From an uncultured Eubacterium sp. (GTDB lineage: Bacteria; Bacillota; Clostridia; Peptostreptococcales; Anaerovoracaceae): DNA of 64,000 nucleotides. The translations under genes and the position numbers were made by a program. The stretch is taken from the NCBI GenBank assembly GCA_946555345.1, contig CAMNSS010000015.1, positions 1 through 64,000 of the forward strand, given 5' to 3'. Below are positions 62,095-64,000 of the stretch, piece after piece. The notes beneath the pieces are model-generated. The model was not told where the DNA came from and searched no databases. It saw only the letters and a list, made by a program, of their open reading frames with translations. How positions within the stretch are numbered: position 1 is the stretch's first letter; each line of letters opens with the position of its first letter.

Positions 62095-62147
62095 CCACAG
62101 ATAATTATCTATTGCAATCCCAAATACGGTCGGTTAAAATAAATCCC

Positions 62148-62726
62148 ATGAAGAAGAAACTGACAAACCGCGATAAACAGGCGCAAGCCACGAAAAAGAA
62201 AATCTACCAGGTCGGGATAAAGCTGATCCAAAAACACGGACTCGATGGCGTGAACGTGACGCAGATCGCCAAATCAGCGGGCGTTTCCGTCGGCACATTC
62301 TATCATTACTACAACTCGAAGCTCGATTTATTCATGGATCTTTACCGCAAAGCCGACCAGTACTACGAAACAGAACTAGTGCATTCACTGAAAGGCTGCT
62401 CCTATCCGAAAAATGTCTACCGCTTTTTCGATGAATATGCTGAACTTGCGGTAGAAAACGGCGTACCGCTCACGCAAAAAATGTACGTTCCCGAAAACAC
62501 GCTGTTCACTGCCAGGACACAGGGAATGCACGCCGTGCTGGAAGCGCTCATCTGCGATGCGCAAGTCTGCGGGCTTTGCAAGTTAAAAGACACGCCGCAG
62601 GAAATCGAAAAGGAATTATTCCTCATCGCCCGCGGCGTGATATTTGACTGGGCGCTGTATGAAGGCAGTTATGATTTAAAGGAAAAAATGCAGAAGATGC
62701 TGGCGCTCTATTTGGAAAGCGCATAA
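62148..62726 (+). CDS. TetR/AcrR family transcriptional regulator
   Basis: QATKKKIYQVGIKLIQKHGLDGVNVTQIAKSAGVSVGTFYHYYNSKLDLF. Confidence 0.92.
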   Translation: MKKKLTNRDKQAQATKKKIYQVGIKLIQKHGLDGVNVTQIAKSAGVSVGTFYHYYNSKLDLFMDLYRKADQYYETELVHSLKGCSYPKNVYRFFDEYAELAVENGVPLTQKMYVPENTLFTARTQGMHAVLEALICDAQVCGLCKLKDTPQEIEKELFLIARGVIFDWALYEGSYDLKEKMQKMLALYLESA

Positions 62727-63025
62727 GGCGCTCGCTTGCGCCCTATTGAAAGTGCGCATGAATCACTAGCTTGCTACATCGCATCAAGCAAATCGATTGC
62801 ACAAACGCTAATTGGCGGAAAGACCTACAAGGCACGTACTTGCTTCTACGTACCCGGCAATCGAGCTGGCGTCATGTTTTTTACCATATAGAAAACATCG
62901 CTGTAAACCATATACAAAGCCTGCCGATGAAAAAGGATCGAAGAAGCTGGCTTCGTTCCTTCTATCAAGCAATACGCCAACATCATAAATGAACTTTATA
63001 TTTCCAATCAAATGAGGAGGCTTCT

Positions 63026-63454
63026 ATGTATTTTGACGATTTTAATGTTGGAGATATCTTCCCTATCAAACGCATCCAGATAAAAAAAGAGAAAATGACA
63101 GCGTTTGCAAAAGAATACGACCCCCAGCAGATCCATACCGATGAAGCATTCGGAAAAGAATCTAAATTCGGCCAGATTATCGCACCCGGAATCATGAGCT
63201 TCATGTCCGTCTGGGCTGAATTTGTCAAAAGCAATGTCATTACCGATCATTTCATTGCGGCGCAGAGCTTCAAAATCAACTGGCTTTCCCCGGTATTCGC
63301 CGATGATGTCTTAACCGGGCAGGCCATCATCAAAAAACTGACGCCCCGCAATCCGTATAACGGCATTGTCGATATCAATCTCATCATCTTTAACCAGGAT
63401 GAAAAAATGGTGATGGATACAGTCACGGAAGCCATACTTGCCCGCAGGCCATAG
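63026..63454 (+). CDS. MaoC-like (R)-hydratase/dehydratase family protein
   Basis: FAKEYDPQQIHTDEAFGKESKFGQIIAPG hotdog hydratase motif; GAGGAGG SD upstream. Confidence 0.9.
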   Translation: MYFDDFNVGDIFPIKRIQIKKEKMTAFAKEYDPQQIHTDEAFGKESKFGQIIAPGIMSFMSVWAEFVKSNVITDHFIAAQSFKINWLSPVFADDVLTGQAIIKKLTPRNPYNGIVDINLIIFNQDEKMVMDTVTEAILARRP

Positions 63455-63490
63455 GCATTGCCGGCAAAAATAACGGCAAAGCCTTACGCA

Positions 63491-63988
63491 TTACTTTCCA
63501 TACCCTTCCAGAATCCCTTTTAAAAACGCCCGGTACTCGTTTTTCACCATCGCCGGACCATCAATATAGATCCCGCCTGAAAGACCTGTGACCCATCCGA
63601 AAAACTGCGGGCTGACGGATACGGTCACATTCACCCTGAAATGGCCAGCATCCTCCGGAATAATCATGACATCCTTGGAAAAGCGGTCGATGACCACCCC
63701 GACCAAATGCTTCGCACATACTAAACTGACACTCACATCGTCCCCGCCATACATCCCGAAGGTTTTCTTGGAAAACGCCGCAAGGTCGAAATCTGCGAAA
63801 CGCTCTTGTCCAAGCCGGCCTTCCGCTATGACCGCTGCATTTTTCATTTTATCCACACGGTAATGCTTGATCTTATCCGTTGCCTCCTCGTAAGCGATCA
63901 GATAATAATTTTCATCATCCCATGTAAGCGCCCATGGACTAACAACATAATGCGCCCCCGCCCGCTTGGCAACGAGTTCCTTGTCCAT
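63491..63988 (-). CDS. WYL-domain transcriptional regulator (probably truncated by the window end)
   Basis: YVVSPWALTWDDENYYLIAYEEATDKIKHYRVDKM, typical WYL core; N-terminal HTH expected beyond 64000. Confidence 0.75.
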   Translation of the reverse strand: MDKELVAKRAGAHYVVSPWALTWDDENYYLIAYEEATDKIKHYRVDKMKNAAVIAEGRLGQERFADFDLAAFSKKTFGMYGGDDVSVSLVCAKHLVGVVIDRFSKDVMIIPEDAGHFRVNVTVSVSPQFFGWVTGLSGGIYIDGPAMVKNEYRAFLKGILEGYGK

Positions 63989-64000
63989 GCTCCATTCAGT

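Noticed and set aside
62727-63025. Possible gene or RNA in the TetR-MaoC spacer
   Set aside because: ORFs on both strands (62771-62992, 62808-63011) lack SD and motifs; only weak, irregular repeats.

Overview
This is a 64-kb window from an anaerobic Firmicute chromosome (Clostridia-like by gene content and gene order). Most of it is ordinary core genome. On the minus strand from 0.1 to 22.5 kb: a map-like M24 peptidase, YlbF, RNase J, leuS-rsfS-yqeK-nadD, aspS-hisS-hemZ-MBL-dtd-relA/spoT, secDF, yajC and a large RND permease. Further on: coaE-polA, a formate/nitrite transporter, htpG, an ABC exporter, YebC, a ~1400-aa BcrA/BadF-type activase, a MATE transporter, desulfoferrodoxin plus an FTR-like protein, an FMN-riboswitch-controlled ribDEBAH operon, and a right-hand cluster of acyl-CoA synthetase / enoate-reductase-like flavoenzyme / TetR / MaoC. 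There are two tRNA-Leu genes (CAA and GAG). I saw no prophage, transposon or CRISPR array. The most interesting signals are in spacers that the ORF track does not explain: (i) a compact candidate type I toxin-antitoxin locus at ~38.86-39.11 kb, with a 22-aa hydrophobic peptide, convergent antisense RNA, matched promoters and a shared stem-loop; (ii) an array of about 17 degenerate 16-bp tandem repeats at ~61.80-62.07 kb between the flavoenzyme and the TetR gene, ending in a 14-bp inverted repeat; (iii) a ~345-nt candidate structured RNA at ~31.61-31.96 kb whose promoter lies inside the 3' end of coaE and whose core is closed by a perfect 13-bp stem; (iv) a second ~140-nt terminator-ended ncRNA candidate at ~39.13-39.27 kb; (v) tandem terminators after the FMN riboswitch. 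All identities come from reading the sequence and remembered family motifs. No searches or folding programs were run.
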